A stretch of 64,000 bases of DNA from Butyrivibrio hungatei (GTDB taxonomy: Bacteria; Bacillota; Clostridia; Lachnospirales; Lachnospiraceae). Under the pieces are notes generated by a model. The model was given only the letters and a program-made list of their open reading frames with translations, did no database searches and was not told where the DNA came from. A program made the translations under genes and the position numbers. Positions 16,324-24,329 of the stretch are shown piece by piece. Location of the stretch: contig NZ_FMUR01000015.1 in assembly GCF_900101605.1 (NCBI RefSeq), positions 38,708 through 102,707 on the forward strand, written 5' to 3'. Position 1 is the stretch's first letter, and every line of letters starts with the position of its first letter.

Positions 16324-17013
16324 ATGACAACGACAGACATAGTTTTCGGCACAATAATGCCTAACGGCACGATTACAGGTTTGACTTTTATTATCTCTAT
16401 TCTATGTTCTTTGGCAATTGGCGTATATATAGCATTTATGTACACCATAAAAAATGATTACACCGGTAGCTTTGTAATGGCGTTGGCGCTGATACCGGCA
16501 ATCGTACAGGTTATCATCATGTTGGTAAACGGAAATATAGGAGCCGGAGTTGCGGTAGCGGGAGCGTTCTCATTGGTCCGCTTCAGATCGGCACCGGGTT
16601 CCGGAAAAGAGATAACAAGCATATTCCTTTCAATGGCGGCAGGTTTGGCAACCGGAATGGGATACATTGGAATCGCAGTAATCTTTGTGGTTACTATTAC
16701 ACTTGCAAACCTGATATTTACCAACATTAATATGTTTAACGGAGCTAACGGGGAAAAATATCTCAAGATCACAGTTCCTGAGGGACTTGATTTTGAAGGA
16801 ATATTTGATGACATATTTGAAAGATATACTAACAAGGCTGAGCTGATGGAGGTCAGAACCACAGCAATGGGAAGTCTTTACAGACTCAGCTATAAAATTA
16901 CGCTGCGAGCAAAAACCTCTACAAAGAGTATGCTCGATGAAATGCGTGAAAGAAATGGCAATCTGGAGATTATCTGTTCGAGGTCTATAGCTTCAAAGAC
17001 TGAGGAATTGTAA
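16324..17013 (+). CDS. DUF4956 membrane protein
   Basis: A 229-aa protein with about four membrane segments in the first 140 residues, including the highly conserved cytoplasmic-edge block SLVRFRSAPGSGKEITSIFL (80-99) of DUF4956. A soluble C-terminal domain of about 85 residues follows. It regularly accompanies VTC-domain genes, as here. A role as membrane partner or channel for the VTC protein is plausible but unproven. The 3' end overlaps the convergent pseudouridine synthase by 29 nt. Confidence 0.88.
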   Translation: MTTTDIVFGTIMPNGTITGLTFIISILCSLAIGVYIAFMYTIKNDYTGSFVMALALIPAIVQVIIMLVNGNIGAGVAVAGAFSLVRFRSAPGSGKEITSIFLSMAAGLATGMGYIGIAVIFVVTITLANLIFTNINMFNGANGEKYLKITVPEGLDFEGIFDDIFERYTNKAELMEVRTTAMGSLYRLSYKITLRAKTSTKSMLDEMRERNGNLEIICSRSIASKTEEL

Positions 17014-17743
17014 TCTCAAAAAATACTTTTTTCTTGCTCGAAGGATGCACGAAACCAAATCGGTAGCAGGCAAGACACACGTTTGTTTTTCCCGATCTTT
17101 CGGAATACTCAAGGGACTCTTTTGTTCCGTATTTCCTGTCGCCGAGGATGGGATGCCCCATGTGAGCAAGCTGTACCCTGATCTGGTGGAAACGCCCGGT
17201 CTGAAGCTTTATTTTCAAAAGCGATGAGTTTTCATCTCTTTGCATAACCTCATAGTCAAGGACAGCTTTCTTTATCTCTCCGGAAAAAATACGCTGTTCT
17301 TGGCCCTTACCCAGGATGATGGTCTGGTTCTTTAGTGAGTTTGCCTCCTTTCTACTCACTACGAGCGCCAGGCCATCGTTCTGTTTTCTTACAAGAAGAT
17401 CTTCAAGATGTCCGGCGTCGTCAGCTACATTTCCGTAGCAAAGGGCATAGTAATACTTATCGGTGGTGTGCTCTTTTATCTGCTTGGCGATAAAAGTGGC
17501 CGCCGCTTTATTTTTGGCAACAACAACGACACCCTCCACGGGCTGATCCAGTCTATAGAGGGTTCCGACGTATGGAGGCTTGCCGGTTTTACCGGCCGCT
17601 CTGTTCTTGCGCGCAAGGTAGTTGCGAATGTTACTTACAAGGTCCATCTTTCCGACGGTGGCGCCTTCAGTGGCCATTCCTGCAGGCTTGTGGCAAACAA
17701 TAATGTCATTGTCTTCATGTATTATATTAAGAGTATTATTCAT
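16985..17743 (-). CDS. RluA-family pseudouridine synthase
   Basis: Isomerises uridine to pseudouridine in RNA, probably rRNA. The catalytic motif is RLDQPVEG with D66; RLDxxxxG is the RluA signature. The later LKIKLQTGRFHQIRVQLAHMG-type block matches the RluA fold's substrate-binding region. There is no S4 domain, and the 252-aa length fits RluA/YlyB-like enzymes without one. The target site cannot be told. The gene starts 5 nt after the kinase stop and is probably the third gene of the minus-strand two-component operon. It is convergent with DUF4956. Confidence 0.88.
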   Translation of the reverse strand: MNNTLNIIHEDNDIIVCHKPAGMATEGATVGKMDLVSNIRNYLARKNRAAGKTGKPPYVGTLYRLDQPVEGVVVVAKNKAAATFIAKQIKEHTTDKYYYALCYGNVADDAGHLEDLLVRKQNDGLALVVSRKEANSLKNQTIILGKGQEQRIFSGEIKKAVLDYEVMQRDENSSLLKIKLQTGRFHQIRVQLAHMGHPILGDRKYGTKESLEYSERSGKTNVCLACYRFGFVHPSSKKKVFFEITIPQSLKL

Positions 17744-17748
17744 ATTAC

Positions 17749-19050
17749 CTATTTATTCTTCTGAGTATTTTTGTTCTGTGATTTCGGAAGGGTTACGACA
17801 AATCTTATTATCTTATCGCCGTCACGTATCGCTTCGATCGTTCCCCCGTGGGAAGTGACGATAGCTCTTGCAACGGAAAGACCTATGCCGTATCCGCCCG
17901 TTTCTCTGCTTCTTGAGTAATCGGCTCTGTAGAACCTGTCAAAAAGTCTGTCCAGATTACCGTAAGGAATTGTATCACAGGTATTGGAAACTTCAAAGAC
18001 AATGTGTTTTCCCATTGAAAGAAGAACATGGATGCTTCCGTTCTGAGACGAATATTTAAAGGCATTGTCTATAAGTAAACAGGCGAGCTGGTTCATTGAG
18101 CTCTTATTTCCTACGATATGTATTCCGTCTGGGATGTCAATCTTATATTTTTTTTCTTGCGATTCAGCGATTGGTTCAAAAGAAATAGCGGCATCTTTAA
18201 GCGTTTCGCTGAGGTCAAAGTCTGTAAATACAACGTGCATCCTCTCTTCATCCAGTCTGGAAAGAGTCAGCATATTTTTTACAAGACTGTTCATGCGCTT
18301 TAGCTGATTTCTTATGCTTGAAGTCCACTCGTTTTTGCCCTGCTCAAGCTCAAGAACGTCGATATTTGCGGAGATTACGGCAAGAGGAGTTTTGAGCTCG
18401 TGTCCTGCGTCTGTGATAAATCTCTTTTGCTTCTCCAAGGATTCGACGGCGGGTGCAACAGCCTGTCCGGAAAAAAGAAATACCAAAATAAACATGGCGA
18501 TAAGAGCAAGTATGCCGATCGCCAGTGACTGGACCATAAGTTGTTTGGCATTTATTATCGCGGTACTCAGATCAAGGAAAAGAAGAAGCTTCGTGCCGTC
18601 CGAGGCATCGGATATCAGATATCTGTAGGAATGATAAAAGCCGAGTTTTCTTGAGTTTGAAAAGTACAGATCTTTTGCATATTGCTCGGCGATATCGTGC
18701 GAAACTGATGCGATGTGGACGGTATTAATTTTTATCGTATTGGCATGAGAATCCATTTTTACCCAGAAATATCTTGCCTGAAAGGGCGTTTCCGCGGAAT
18801 GATTTGAATTGATCACTTCCCAATCGAATGCACCCGGTGTTTTAAAGGAAGAAGTGGCTTTTGTAGCTTTGGAAATAATCTTTGCAGGAAAATATCCGTT
18901 GTTTGATGAAAGGAGCGCAAGAGTGTCATCTGCATCAGAAACGACCTGATGCATGTTGATGGCGTTTATTATGCCGATCATTGTAACAAGAATCAGGAGC
19001 AGTGAAAGAATAGCGGTTATAACAAATTTTTTTCTTAATTTATTTACCAT
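17749..19050 (-). CDS. Sensor histidine kinase
   Basis: A 433-aa membrane kinase with two TM helices (about 10-33 and 172-195), an extracytoplasmic region of about 135 residues, and no clear HAMP. HisKA has H217 in DAGHELKTPLAVI. HATPase_c shows the N box LIDNAFKYS, F box LFDRFYRADYSRS and G2 box GGYGIGLSVA. It follows its response regulator by 1 nt, so the pair is translationally coupled. The ligand is unknown. Confidence 0.92.
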   Translation of the reverse strand: MVNKLRKKFVITAILSLLLILVTMIGIINAINMHQVVSDADDTLALLSSNNGYFPAKIISKATKATSSFKTPGAFDWEVINSNHSAETPFQARYFWVKMDSHANTIKINTVHIASVSHDIAEQYAKDLYFSNSRKLGFYHSYRYLISDASDGTKLLLFLDLSTAIINAKQLMVQSLAIGILALIAMFILVFLFSGQAVAPAVESLEKQKRFITDAGHELKTPLAVISANIDVLELEQGKNEWTSSIRNQLKRMNSLVKNMLTLSRLDEERMHVVFTDFDLSETLKDAAISFEPIAESQEKKYKIDIPDGIHIVGNKSSMNQLACLLIDNAFKYSSQNGSIHVLLSMGKHIVFEVSNTCDTIPYGNLDRLFDRFYRADYSRSRETGGYGIGLSVARAIVTSHGGTIEAIRDGDKIIRFVVTLPKSQNKNTQKNK

Positions 19051-19051
19051 T

Positions 19052-19744
19052 TTACAGCTCCGGTTTACCTGGTTTAATCACATTTATTGAATATCCGATT
19101 CCTCTGCAGGCCGTTATTTCGCAGTTTGCATGAAGAGAAAGGATTTTTTTTCGAAGATTTGAGATGTTTACCCACACAACATTTACGTCGGCTTCGCCGT
19201 CAGACCAGATATGTGACATAAAGGTATCAACGGAGACAATCCTACCGGGAGTATCCATGAGCATTTCCATCATCTGAAATTCGCGTCCCGCAAGCCGTAT
19301 ACGCTTGTGATTCGGAGTGGACAGCTCATATACGTTCCTATCAAGCGTCAGATTTCCGCAAGTCAGATTGACCGGTGAAAAATCAGATTTTCTTCGAAGC
19401 ATTGCACGAATCCTGGCGAGAAGTTCGCCCATGTCGAAAGGCTTTGTAAGATAGTCGTCGGCACCAAGATCCAGACCCTTTATACGGTCATCGACATCGG
19501 ATTTTGCAGTCAAAAAAAGAACGGGAGTAGATATTCCTCTGTTTCGCAGCTGTCTAAGGACCTCCGTTCCATCAAGCCCGGGCATCATAATGTCCAGGAT
19601 TATTCCGTCGTAGTTTCCCGTAAGCGCGTAGTCTAAGGCATCTGTCCCGTTGTAGACAGCGTCTACCGTGTAGCTGCTGTGTTTCAATATAGCTACGAGG
19701 GCGTTGGATAATTCTTTTTCGTCATCAGCAAGAAGCAGTCGCAT
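19052..19744 (-). CDS. OmpR-family response regulator
   Basis: A receiver domain (about 1-115) starts MRLLLADDEKE, with phospho-acceptor Asp in GIILDIMMPGLDG and Lys in LTKPFDMGEL. It is followed by a winged-helix effector domain ending ACRGIGYSINV. The frame extends 8 codons upstream to 19768. The chosen ATG has GGAGG 7 nt before it and starts exactly at the receiver fold. It is the first gene of the regulator-kinase-RluA minus-strand operon. An extended -10 (TGGTAAAAT, 19790-19798 on the complement) may be its promoter. Confidence 0.92.
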   Translation of the reverse strand: MRLLLADDEKELSNALVAILKHSSYTVDAVYNGTDALDYALTGNYDGIILDIMMPGLDGTEVLRQLRNRGISTPVLFLTAKSDVDDRIKGLDLGADDYLTKPFDMGELLARIRAMLRRKSDFSPVNLTCGNLTLDRNVYELSTPNHKRIRLAGREFQMMEMLMDTPGRIVSVDTFMSHIWSDGEADVNVVWVNISNLRKKILSLHANCEITACRGIGYSINVIKPGKPEL

Positions 19745-19940
19745 GTGTGATCCTCCGTTCCTCCGCAAAGGGATTTCCTTTTCAAGATAATTTTACCATA
19801 TTGAGAGAAGGATAAAAGAAAATTAAAAACAAATATATGTATAAAATATGAACGATTTATCAATAGTTTGGTCATTTTCAGTCCATATTTTTAATGTAGA
19901 ATATTTATAAATGAATTTTAAGAAACAGGGAGTCAGAAAA

Positions 19941-21128
19941 ATGCACGGAAAACGAGTATTCTCCATAAAAATATCCTTAATAATGGCATTTTGTTTTATT
20001 TTTAATTTGGCCGCATGGAAAAGTGCGGCCTTTTCTGACTTCTACGTTACGAACATTTATCCAAGGATAACATCGGTGTACGGAGCGCTTACAAGCCGCT
20101 TTGCTTTTTCGGTAGGCGAGATCATGCTGGTGATACTTGTTGTATTTACAGCCTTTGCGCTTTTATTCATAGCCTTACATACTTTATTCTGGATCTATTC
20201 AAGAAGTGCTTTAAAAAAGGGCCGTGGATTCTATCGTGCAGATAGAGTGTTTAAGAGAATTTCCGGAATTCTTCACAGAGTATCTCCGATAGTTATGGCG
20301 ATAGTATGCACGATAATGTCGCTCAACTGCTTTGTTCTGTATCATACGTCCAAGCTTGAGGTGGCAAAAGCGGGTTATATAAGAGAATACGATCTTGCAC
20401 AGCTTGCGGAACTGCGAGACTACGTGGTTAAAAAATGTAATGAACTTGCAGAGCAGGTTCCTCACGATGAAAGAGGAAATGTTATATATTGCGGAAACAT
20501 GGAAACTCAGGCTATCCGTGCAATGAAAAATCTTGAGGGAGAATTTCCGAGGCTTGGAGGATTTTATGTTACGCCCAAGCCGCTTCATTTCTCAGGTTTT
20601 ATGAGTCAGCAATATATGCAGGGATATTACTTCCCGTTCTCTATGGAAGCAAACTATAACGACACGATGTCTATAATGAATAAGCCATTTACCATGTGTC
20701 ATGAACTTGCGCACACACACGGATATATATATGAAGATGAAGCGAACTTCCTGGGATTTCTGGCTTGTATAAAATCTGATGACATTGTGTTTAGATACAG
20801 TGGATATCTGGGAGTTCTTAATTATATAAACAATGATTTTTATAATGCAGTCAGCAAGCAGGAATATAAGTCACATGTGAAAATATCGGACAGAGTAAAG
20901 TACGACAACCAGTTCCTTACCAAGGAAGCGTGGGTTGAAGTTGAAAAGAAAGCCGTAGTTAAGACGGCAACGGTTAAAAAAGCGGCTGAAACCTTCATAG
21001 ATACCAATCTTAAAGTAAACGGAGTGCTTTCCGGAAAAGTCAGTTATTGTCATGTAGTTGCACTTATCATGGATTACTATTACAATGAGCCCGAGTATGC
21101 AGAAAATGAATCGGGGGACAAAATATGA
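19941..21128 (+). CDS. DUF3810 membrane protein, putative zinc metalloprotease
   Basis: A 395-aa protein with three membrane segments (about 10-30, 60-82, 112-135) and an outward-facing domain. That domain contains the zincin motif HELAH (254-258) with a downstream glutamate in YEDEANF (E267), a gluzincin-like layout. DUF3810 proteins carry this motif and are assumed to be membrane-anchored metallopeptidases; the substrate is unknown. The frame extends 10 codons upstream to 19911, but GGGAG lies 8 nt before the chosen ATG and none precedes the earlier one. The stop overlaps the next gene by 4 nt. Confidence 0.85.
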   Translation: MHGKRVFSIKISLIMAFCFIFNLAAWKSAAFSDFYVTNIYPRITSVYGALTSRFAFSVGEIMLVILVVFTAFALLFIALHTLFWIYSRSALKKGRGFYRADRVFKRISGILHRVSPIVMAIVCTIMSLNCFVLYHTSKLEVAKAGYIREYDLAQLAELRDYVVKKCNELAEQVPHDERGNVIYCGNMETQAIRAMKNLEGEFPRLGGFYVTPKPLHFSGFMSQQYMQGYYFPFSMEANYNDTMSIMNKPFTMCHELAHTHGYIYEDEANFLGFLACIKSDDIVFRYSGYLGVLNYINNDFYNAVSKQEYKSHVKISDRVKYDNQFLTKEAWVEVEKKAVVKTATVKKAAETFIDTNLKVNGVLSGKVSYCHVVALIMDYYYNEPEYAENESGDKI

Positions 21129-21814
21129 AGATTAACAGGTTGATTTGCGGAGCAGGAACGCTTATGACGGCGCTCCTGCTTGTCGCGTGTAAACCTTCAC
21201 CGGAGAAACTAAGCGAAGCGGAGGCTTTAAAGGCAGCTCTTGTTGAAGCCAAGAATAATGCGGAAAATACATATCTTGACATAACAGATTCAAGCCTACG
21301 GGGAACTCTTGATGAACTAGCGCAGAAAGAAAGCGCTATAGAAAATAAAGATTTTTCCAAACTAAGTGACAGTATGCTGGAATATTATGTTCCCAAGATG
21401 ACCGAGCTTACCGGGGAATATCAGAGTATACAGCTGACGCTTGATGCAAAACTTGCCGAAGATAATGCCAAAAGAGAAGCGGCCTTAAAAGAGGCAATGC
21501 TAAACGCAACTGTCATAAACAACACGGAATTCACGATAACGGAGATGGTTCTTCATGATATGACAAGTGATGAATACTCTGCAAACCTGCTTGGCGATGG
21601 GATAACGGTTGCTGCGGGATATACACTTGTCGGTGTCGATCTTGATATCAAAATAGACAGTGCACAGTGGGAAATTGTCATAAAAGATGACGGGGGAAAG
21701 GCATATTCGTTTGTCTGCGGGGACTTTAATCAGGCTTCAAGAGAGGGTATATACATAACACTTAGCTATGATTCAACAGCCGGAACAGGGGTCGCAGACA
21801 TTCAAAATCAATAA
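21125..21814 (+). CDS. Hypothetical lipoprotein
   Basis: A signal peptide with lipobox LLVAC gives a surface-anchored protein of about 205 residues. The first half is helical and charged (SEAEALKAALVEAKNNAENTY). The second half is rich in strands with YTLVGVDLDIKIDSAQWEIV. No known domain was recognised. The ATG overlaps the stop of the DUF3810 gene (ATGA), so both are made together. It may be a partner or substrate of that putative protease. Confidence 0.75.
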   Translation: MKINRLICGAGTLMTALLLVACKPSPEKLSEAEALKAALVEAKNNAENTYLDITDSSLRGTLDELAQKESAIENKDFSKLSDSMLEYYVPKMTELTGEYQSIQLTLDAKLAEDNAKREAALKEAMLNATVINNTEFTITEMVLHDMTSDEYSANLLGDGITVAAGYTLVGVDLDIKIDSAQWEIVIKDDGGKAYSFVCGDFNQASREGIYITLSYDSTAGTGVADIQNQ

Positions 21815-21838
21815 AATTTGTGAGAATTGCACAAAATA

Positions 21839-21904
21839 TTAAGGAAATCTTAAGATATTATGCGACGATTTGTCGGTGACATTCTTCATTTCACAATATA
21901 TAAT
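21839..21904 (+). promoter_or_regulatory. Promoter with upstream CTTAAG-type box
   Basis: GTGACA (21876-21881), 17 bp, then TATAAT (21899-21904) forms a good sigma-A promoter about 75 nt before the small lipoprotein gene. Upstream lies TTAAGGAAATCTTAAGA (21839-21855). It can be read as ATTAAG-N5-CTTAAG with an 11-bp repeat period, the spacing typical of OmpR-type regulator sites. The identical 17-mer occurs at 49406-49422. Confidence 0.6.
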
Positions 21905-21977
21905 CTATAACTGTACTGAAGCAATTGTTTGCAATAATTCGTAATTGCAAAGTATGCAGAAAAGAGGAGAATATATT

Positions 21978-22253
21978 ATGAAGAAGAATATCGTTACATT
22001 ACTTTCAGTTTTAACACTTTCAGCAGCAGTTCTTGCTGGTTGCGGCGAAGCAGCAGACGCAGCTACAGAGGAGACATCTGTAGAGGCATCAGTAGAAGCT
22101 TTCTCAGTTGAAGAGGCAGCTACAGAAGAGACAACAGAAGAAGCTACAGACGCATCTTCAGATGCTTCATCAGACGCTTCATCTGAGGCATCTTCAGACG
22201 CTTCATCAGAGGCATCTTCAGACGCAGCAGCAGACGCTTCATCAGCAAAATAA
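21978..22253 (+). CDS. Small low-complexity lipoprotein
   Basis: A 91-aa protein with a lipoprotein signal (lipobox VLAGC) followed by a mature tail made almost only of Ala, Ser, Glu, Asp and Thr. The end is a run of DASSDASS/EASS units. It is highly acidic and probably unfolded, as expected for a surface spacer or an abundant acidic lipoprotein. GAGGAG precedes the ATG; the frame extends 11 codons upstream to 21945 without support. It has its own promoter and a terminator, so it is a single-gene unit. Function unknown. Confidence 0.8.
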   Translation: MKKNIVTLLSVLTLSAAVLAGCGEAADAATEETSVEASVEAFSVEEAATEETTEEATDASSDASSDASSEASSDASSEASSDAAADASSAK

Positions 22254-22330
22254 TAATAGCTAATTCAATTAGATTTATTAAACAACAGGTAACACTAGTT
22301 TAATCAATTGCTTTAGTCAGTACATAAGAA

Positions 22331-22360
22331 ACCCCGATGCATATGCATCGGGGTATTTTC
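22331..22360. terminator. Bidirectional terminator between convergent genes
   Basis: ACCCCGATGCAT/ATGCATCGGGGT is a perfect 12-bp stem without loop bases beyond the centre. It is flanked by TATTTT on the right and A-rich sequence on the left. It can serve both the small lipoprotein (plus) and the exporter-like gene (minus). Confidence 0.8.
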
Positions 22361-22381
22361 ATGCTTTGTTATATGTTTTTT

Positions 22382-23278
22382 CTATAATGCGATTCCAAGG
22401 ACGTCAAGCAAAGCGCCTACGACAGTTCCTATAAGGAACAAAAGAATAGCGATTCTGATATTTTCTTTTTTATTGTTATTAACTCTGAACAGTATCAAAA
22501 GTCCGATTCCGGCTCCAACCAAAAGACCGGACATCATGGTTCCGAAAGTGATCATCTTATCAAGATATAAGGTTGTGATTATAACCGATGCCGCACAATT
22601 TGGGATGAGACCTATAATTCCCGCAAGAAGGTGACTGAGCACCGGACTTGTCTTAAGCAGTTCCGATAATTTATCTTCACCGATAAGCTCAATCGCAAAT
22701 CCCAATATCAAAGTAAGAACAAGAACAAAAGCAAAAATATGGATCGTATGGACAAATGCAGATTTCACGATTCCGATAAAACCGCTGTGATCGTCTTCTT
22801 CGCAGTGACAATGCTCTTTTTCACAAAGGGCATTTATCTGAACCGGATCGTCAAGCCGCTTATTGTGATTCATATGATGCCAGTGTACAACGGCGTCTAT
22901 AATAAAACCTGCAATAATTCCGATAACTGCCTTTATCAGTAATATCTTTATCATGATCGGCGCCGGAACCTGCTCAGATATAAAGAGCGGGATCATCTCA
23001 TCCGAAGTCGAAAGATATATTGCTATAAGCGTTCCGAGCGTTATGACTCTTCCTGCATACAGGTTTGAAGCAGCCGCTGAAAATCCGCACTGAGGGAAAA
23101 CTCCAATAAGTCCGCCCCATAAAGGCCCGAAATATTCTGTTTTTTGGACAATCGCAGACGTATATTCCTGAGTCTTGTGCTCCAGATATTCCATTAAAAG
23201 ATAAGTTATAAAAAGAAAGGGGAGTATCTTAAGAGAATCGATAAGCGCGTCCATGACAACATCGATAAACAGTTCCAT
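22382..23278 (-). CDS. ArsP_2-type putative metal (manganese) transporter
   Basis: A 298-aa membrane protein with about eight to ten hydrophobic segments in two similar halves. Each half has a motif with a helix-breaking P-x-C: GVFPQCGFSAAASNLYAGR (about 59-77) and GLIPNCAASVIITTLYLD. This is the PF11449 family of putative 10-TM metal exporters, often annotated as manganese transporters. A central cytoplasmic loop is rich in His, Cys and acidic residues (HWHHMNHNK, then CEKEHCHCEEDDH), fit for binding a metal ion. AAGGAG precedes the ATG. The metal is not proven. Confidence 0.82.
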   Translation of the reverse strand: MELFIDVVMDALIDSLKILPFLFITYLLMEYLEHKTQEYTSAIVQKTEYFGPLWGGLIGVFPQCGFSAAASNLYAGRVITLGTLIAIYLSTSDEMIPLFISEQVPAPIMIKILLIKAVIGIIAGFIIDAVVHWHHMNHNKRLDDPVQINALCEKEHCHCEEDDHSGFIGIVKSAFVHTIHIFAFVLVLTLILGFAIELIGEDKLSELLKTSPVLSHLLAGIIGLIPNCAASVIITTLYLDKMITFGTMMSGLLVGAGIGLLILFRVNNNKKENIRIAILLFLIGTVVGALLDVLGIAL

Positions 23279-23332
23279 GAATTAACTCCTTGCTAATTAA
23301 AGAAAGAAAAAAGGGTAAAAAAAAATCAGTAA

Positions 23333-23403
23333 AGCGGGTGATGGGAATCGAACCCACGTATCTAGCTTGGAAGGCTAGTGTTCTACCATTGAACTACACC
23401 CGC
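23333..23403 (-). tRNA. tRNA-Gly (anticodon TCC)
   Basis: On the minus strand the sequence begins GCGGGTGTAGTTCAATGG and folds as a cloverleaf. The acceptor stem is GCGGGTG/CACCCGC. The anticodon arm ACTAGCC-TTCC-AAGCTAG has the loop CTTCCAA, so the anticodon is TCC. The T-arm is GTGGG-TTCGATT-CCCAT. CCA is not encoded. Confidence 0.95.
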
Positions 23404-23485
23404 ACGGTACTGACAAGATTGTATTTTAAATACTTTTATGTAGTATGTCAAGGGGTTTTATGATAAACTTTAGATTGTTTGAAAA

Positions 23486-23538
23486 TTGACAACAGAAATA
23501 TGAGGTGTTATTATATTTCCTACCAAGTTGGTAGGAAA
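23486..23538 (+). promoter_or_regulatory. suf operon promoter and palindromic operator
   Basis: TTGACA (23486-23491), a 17-bp spacer and TATTAT (23509-23514) make a strong promoter. Immediately after the -10, over the expected start of transcription, lies a perfect palindrome with 9-bp arms TTTCCTACC (23516-23524) and GGTAGGAAA (23530-23538) around AAGTT. This position is right for a repressor. An Rrf2-family (IscR-like) Fe-S sensor is the obvious candidate, though none is encoded in this window. Confidence 0.75.
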
Positions 23539-23558
23539 ACATAGAAAGGAAAATTATC

Positions 23559-24317
23559 ATGTCAGATACGTCTTTATTACAGGTAAAAAACTTATCTGTT
23601 TCAATAGATAACGAGTTGCCGATTCTGCACAAGATCAGTTTAGATATAAAGCCGGGAGAGACTCATGTTCTCATGGGACCTAACGGAGCAGGAAAGTCCA
23701 CACTTGGATATTCTCTTATGGGAAATCCTCATTACTGTGTGACAGAGGGAAATATTATTTTTGACGGGCAGGATATTACAGATATTTCTGCAGATAAGAG
23801 AGCTAAGGCCGGAATGTTCCTGTCATTCCAGAATCCACACGAGATTCCGGGAATTTCACTTAGCAGCTTTATAAGAAATTCTTTTCATGCTCAGACAGGT
23901 GCACCTGTAAAGCTCATGGCTTTCCAGAAATCACTTAAGTCAGCTATGGAAGTTCTTTCTATGGATGAGTCCTACGCAGACAGAGATCTTAACGTTGGGT
24001 TCTCAGGCGGTGAGAAAAAGAAAGCAGAGATTCTTCAGCTTCTTATGCTCAATCCCAAGCTTGCGATTCTTGACGAAACAGATTCGGGACTTGATGTTGA
24101 TGCTGTAAGAACAGTATCTAAGGGCATTCAGGAGTATCAGAAGAAAAAGGACGGAGCACTTCTTATAATCACACATAGCACCAAGATCCTTGAGGCACTT
24201 CATGTTGATTATACACACGTGCTTGTAAAAGGAAAACTTGTTTGCACAGGTGACGGATCACTTGTTGACGAGATCAACGCTAACGGATTTGAGAAGTTTA
24301 TCTCAGAAGCTGAATAA
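23559..24317 (+). CDS. sufC: Fe-S cluster assembly ATPase SufC
   Basis: The ABC-type ATPase of the SufBCD scaffold, which drives conformational change during cluster assembly in the cytoplasm. It shows Walker A GPNGAGKST, the SufC-specific signature NVGFSGGEKKKAEI, Walker B LAILDETDSGLD and the H-loop ITHST. The 252-aa length is standard. AAAGGAAAA serves as SD. It is the first gene of sufC-B-D-S-U. Confidence 0.96.
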   Translation: MSDTSLLQVKNLSVSIDNELPILHKISLDIKPGETHVLMGPNGAGKSTLGYSLMGNPHYCVTEGNIIFDGQDITDISADKRAKAGMFLSFQNPHEIPGISLSSFIRNSFHAQTGAPVKLMAFQKSLKSAMEVLSMDESYADRDLNVGFSGGEKKKAEILQLLMLNPKLAILDETDSGLDVDAVRTVSKGIQEYQKKKDGALLIITHSTKILEALHVDYTHVLVKGKLVCTGDGSLVDEINANGFEKFISEAE

Positions 24318-24329
24318 CAGAGGATTGAT

